Origin: Annona cherimola
Lineage: Eukaryota > Streptophyta > Magnoliopsida > Magnoliales > Annonaceae
Length of the DNA stretch: 64,000 nucleotides
Direction of reading: 5' to 3'
Assembly: GCA_030490835.1 (NCBI GenBank)
Contig: CM059977.1
Location: 21,991,335 to 22,055,334, forward strand
Shown: positions 61,210 through 64,000 of the stretch, in pieces
Layout: each line of letters begins with the position of its first letter
How positions within the stretch are numbered: the first letter of the stretch is position 1
Translations under genes and position numbers: made by a program
Notes under the pieces: generated by a model
What the model was told of the DNA's origin: nothing
Database searches by the model: none
What the model saw: the letters and a program-made list of their open reading frames with translations, nothing else

Positions 61210-61340
61210 ATGTCATTTCTGCCGATTATAAACACTCTTAACTTTGCATATTAGTATTTTAAACTCGGAATTTACATATTAATATACTAAACTCTGTAAA
61301 GTTTTAGTCTCTATATTTTAAACCTTCGTCTCTTATACTT

Positions 61341-61508
61341 TTTTTTGATGTCTCATATATTACAACTCTTTTCATCTGATCTGTATTTTTTCTCAAACGT
61401 AAACTAAAGCATTCCCACAGGGCAACGCCTCCTGAAAATGGGAGACCATGCTCCCAAGCCCGGATCGAAACCGGGACGTCCTGGCATACTGCACTACGGC
61501 GTTGGGCT
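61341..61508 (-). mobile_element. tRNA-derived SINE, 168 bp, perfect 17-bp TSD
   Basis: CTTCGTCTCTTATACTT occurs exactly at 61324-61340 and 61509-61525. On the - strand the insert starts CCCAACGCCGTAGTGCAGTA (box-A-like), has CCCGGTTTCGATCCGGG (box B) and ends in a run of A next to the duplication. It lies in the left arm region of the long-TIR element. Confidence 0.85.
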
Positions 61509-62489
61509 CTTCGTCTCTTATACTTAAGCTCACGTATAATATCAAAAATACTTTTGAATTTTTATGAAACAGTTATGACCAAGAACGACAATTATGTTCC
61601 TCTGTCCCTCCTTTTATGAAAATCGGGAGGAGACCGAGCATCGAATCATGAACGCCATTACCTCCTCGGCTCCATCGGGTCTGCCCTTTGGTCGTCACAG
61701 CCAGCTTAGAATTGGCCGCCGGCTTCATCACTTGTGCCTGCGTGAGCTTGGACAGCTATGATGGGTTCAGCCTTCTCGATTGCTTCTAACAGCTTTTGTC
61801 TGTAAATCCTCTCCTGTGAGATAGATTTCCATCAAGATTGGGGAATTTTTGCGAGAGACGTTTTCCAGGCCAGCGTTTGAGGGCATAGCTGAAACGGGAT
61901 TCGTCATTCAAGGATTTCAACGGGAGGAGGTGGACCATGAGCCGGGGCAGATGATTGCTGGCTGATTTCGAGAGAGCAGGGGTGCTGGATGGGAATTGAT
62001 GTTTAGGCAGAAGCGATGGGTTGATGCATCATGCTGCTCTCATCTTGGATGATTGCAAGCTACTAGAATTCATTGGAGCTTGATTGCTGCGTCGAATTGA
62101 TGGGGGAGATGGAGCAGAGGTTGTGGGTTTTCTGTCTTGGTAGCTGGCTGTTGCTGAATTTTTCAAATAGGCTACCGTTTAAAGAGAGGTGGGTGCGGCT
62201 CAGGCCCAGGTGGTTGTAGTTGTGATAGGGGGGAAGCTCACTAATGGGAACAGGCATGCTTGAAACGGCCGGTGGTTACTTGGGATTGGAAAAATCTGAA
62301 TAGGGGAATGGCAGAGTGTATTGGCTTGCGCAACTCAGCCCCGATTAAGCTAGGATTTTCTGCTGGGTTTTGAATATTGACGCGCAATGTTGGGGACGCT
62401 GCCGCTTAAGGAGAAGGCATGGATGCTGCTGCGATTTGGAAATGACTGCATGACTAGGAGGTTGATTCGAACTCTTACATTCATGATTT

Positions 62490-62764
62490 AGAATCTCCAA
62501 TCAAAGATCCTTGAAGCTCTAAAAGGAATCGAGGAAAGCAATGTTTGGAATCCGAACTCTGATATTCATGATTCAGCATCTCCCACCAACGTCGCCAGTA
62601 GCAGTCAACGTCGCCTTCCTCTCTCCTCTCTCGTGCTTATGGCACCCATGGCTGCCCTTTTTGAAGAAGACGATGGAGGCATGGAGCACTGTATTCTGTG
62701 CTCCGACGGTGCATCCCGCAATCTTGCAATCCAGCGGATTTTTATGTATTTTAAATTATTAATA
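62490..62764 (+). pseudogene. Possible captured gene fragment
   Basis: One frame stays open for about 90 codons through SKILEALKGIEESNVWN, PNSDIHDSASPTNV, PLSSLVLMAPMAALFEEDDG. No start codon at its head and no recognised family. A sequence close to CGAACTCTTACATTCATGAT at about 62468 recurs at about 62553, suggesting a diverged local duplication. It may be a chance ORF in GC-rich DNA. Confidence 0.3.
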
Positions 62765-63277
62765 TAATATGTAATTTTACCCAAATTATTGGATTGAACG
62801 AATAAAAAATATTCAAAGTTATTTTGAGCCTATTTTGTCCCATAAAAAAATTATTTAACTTTAAATAGACAAATTAGGAAATTATTTCAAGAATTTATAT
62901 TAAATAATTATTAATTTTTTGAGAACTAAATTAAATAATTATTAATAAGGATTCAATCTCAATTTTTAATTTTCATATAGACATAAGGATTCTTTGACAT
63001 TATGTCTGGACTGATGAAGTCATTTAACTCCGTAAAGGATAAGAGTTTAAAATACAAAGATCAAAACTTCATAGATTTTAATATATTAATACACAAACCT
63101 AGGGATCTAAAATGTTAATATATAAAGTTAAAAAGTTTACGGAACAAATTCCTCACTAATTACTAAACACATTGATAATTGGAGGTATGCAGTAGATCTA
63201 GACGCATTGAATCCATTGACATAATCTGTCGATACTCACCCACCCTAGAAAATAATAAACAAGAAATTACCTAGATT

Positions 63278-63746
63278 TTTTGCAAAAATTCCAACAAGGT
63301 TTAACTAATATTGCATCTATATCCCTAAATTTGCCAAATTTACAAATATACCTACAAAGTTTGTAAAATTGCAACTGTATTCTTTCCATCATAATACCTT
63401 AGATTTTTATATAAAACAATGATAACGCGCTTAAGCTAAATTATATACTTTCAATTTTTGAAAATATTATAAGCATTTTTTGCAAAAAAAAATCTAAAAT
63501 AATAATGCACTTAAAAATATATAAAATAATAAAATAGCAAATATATCTATTATATTTTAAAAATTTGCAAGTTTATCAGTTGAGTTAAAGGATATTACTG
63601 TCATTTTACATAAAAGTTAACAACATCTTAACAAAAAGGCATGATTGCAATTTTATGCAAATTTTGTGACATATTTGCAACTTCAGCAAATTTAGGGACA
63701 TGGATGTAATATTGGTCAATCTTTGTAGGCGTATTTGCAAAACTCC
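63278..63746. mobile_element. Fold-back MITE with TTTGCAAA ends
   Basis: TTTTTGCAAAAATTCCAACA...ATATCCCTAAATTTGCC (left, about 110 bp) mirrors the inverse of ...AGCAAATTTAGGGACATGG...GTAGGCGTATTTGCAAAACT. TTTGCAAA-type ends are common in Mutator-like plant MITEs (inference). Confidence 0.7.
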
Positions 63747-63783
63747 CAATTAGCCATCAGCATATTACTACAGGGACACTTTA

Positions 63784-64000
63784 AATGAACATATTGGTAG
63801 TTCTACTTTCAATCAACAAGGGAGGAGACCAACACTCCTCAAATAGAAGACACGATGTTCTTGACAAGAATCGAAGTCCCGACCACTTGGACACAAGCTA
63901 ATGAACATATTGGTAGTTCTACTTTCAATCAACAAGGGAGGAGACCAACACTCCTCAAATAGAAGACACGATGTTCTTGACAAGAATCGAAGTCCCGACC
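63784..64000. repeat. 116-bp tandem duplication running off the window
   Basis: AATGAACATATTGGTAGTTC... starts at 63784 and again at 63900, period 116 bp, near-identical. The last bases ...TCGAAGTCCCGACC end the window in the second unit, so the array may be longer. Confidence 0.95.

Larger units (their letters stand above)
61232..63135. mobile_element. Long-TIR element with GC-rich interior (Pack-MULE-like)
   Basis: 61232-61345 (TAACTTTGCATATTAGTATT...GTTTTAGTCTCTATATTTTA) is the inverse of 63029-63135 (TAAAATACAAAGATCAAAAC...AATGTTAATATATAAAGTTA), about 70-80% by eye. Between the TIRs lies a markedly GC-richer block (61600-62760), unlike the surroundings. Plant Pack-MULEs, which carry captured gene pieces between long TIRs, look like this. 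No target duplication could be identified, and the outer edges are uncertain. Confidence 0.5.

Noticed and set aside
61404..61508. Possible true tRNA gene on the - strand
   Set aside because: Box-like sequences present but no cloverleaf; flanking duplication and A-run show a SINE.
1..64000. CRISPR arrays, operons, phage or organellar insertions
   Set aside because: No regularly spaced repeats with unique spacers, no prokaryotic gene layout, and no rRNA, plastid or mitochondrial gene was recognised.

Overview
The window is nuclear DNA from a flowering plant. Long genes of many small exons alternate with AT-rich intergenic DNA full of MITEs and decayed LINEs. Every recognisable protein belongs to a plant family. 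No bacterial, organellar or viral gene and no CRISPR array was seen. The species cannot be fixed; the moderate exon GC argues mildly against a grass. Protein families were assigned by reading translations against remembered family features, not by a database search. Exon ends were placed by splice sites and reading-frame continuity.

Layout: (1) 1-5.5 kb, + strand: the 3' part of FANCM, a DNA-repair and anti-crossover helicase, cut by the window edge. It contains an apparent AT-AC (U12-type) intron and a tandem 47-residue duplication. (2) 6.6-6.9 kb, +: a 77-codon ORF with a hydrophobic N-terminus, unrecognised. (3) 10.4-13.5 kb, +: a small mitochondrial protein with an IF1 (ATP synthase inhibitor)-like core and a C-terminal membrane segment. 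(4) 18.1-23.0 kb, +: a deoxynucleoside kinase with an N-terminal transit-type extension and a helix-hairpin-helix-like segment. (5) 29.2-43.6 kb, +: a 15-exon FAM135/ZW18-type putative serine esterase of about 819 aa. (6) 50.0-53.4 kb, - strand: a PDAT-like acyltransferase gene, convergent with the esterase gene. It carries a frameshifting deletion and an in-frame stop, so it looks like a pseudogene. (7) 54-64 kb: no intact gene, only transposon remains.

Repeats: the commonest is a ~270 bp MITE with GTGTGTTTG/CAAACACAC ends (about 13 copies, several in inverted pairs, three in the esterase introns). Others are a ~480 bp fold-back family, a hAT-type element with a perfect 8-bp target duplication, a Mutator-type element with a perfect 9-bp duplication nested in another fold-back element, a tRNA-derived SINE with a 17-bp duplication and poly(A), RTE-type LINE remnants with MITEs nested in them, and a ~1.9 kb long-TIR element around a GC-rich, exon-like interior (Pack-MULE-like).

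The genes are unrelated housekeeping functions (DNA repair, mitochondrial ATPase control, nucleotide salvage, lipid metabolism) and form no pathway or cluster. No new multi-gene system was found. The observations most worth checking are the AT-AC intron, the decayed PDAT gene, the MITE hairpins inside a transcribed intron, and the Pack-MULE-like element.
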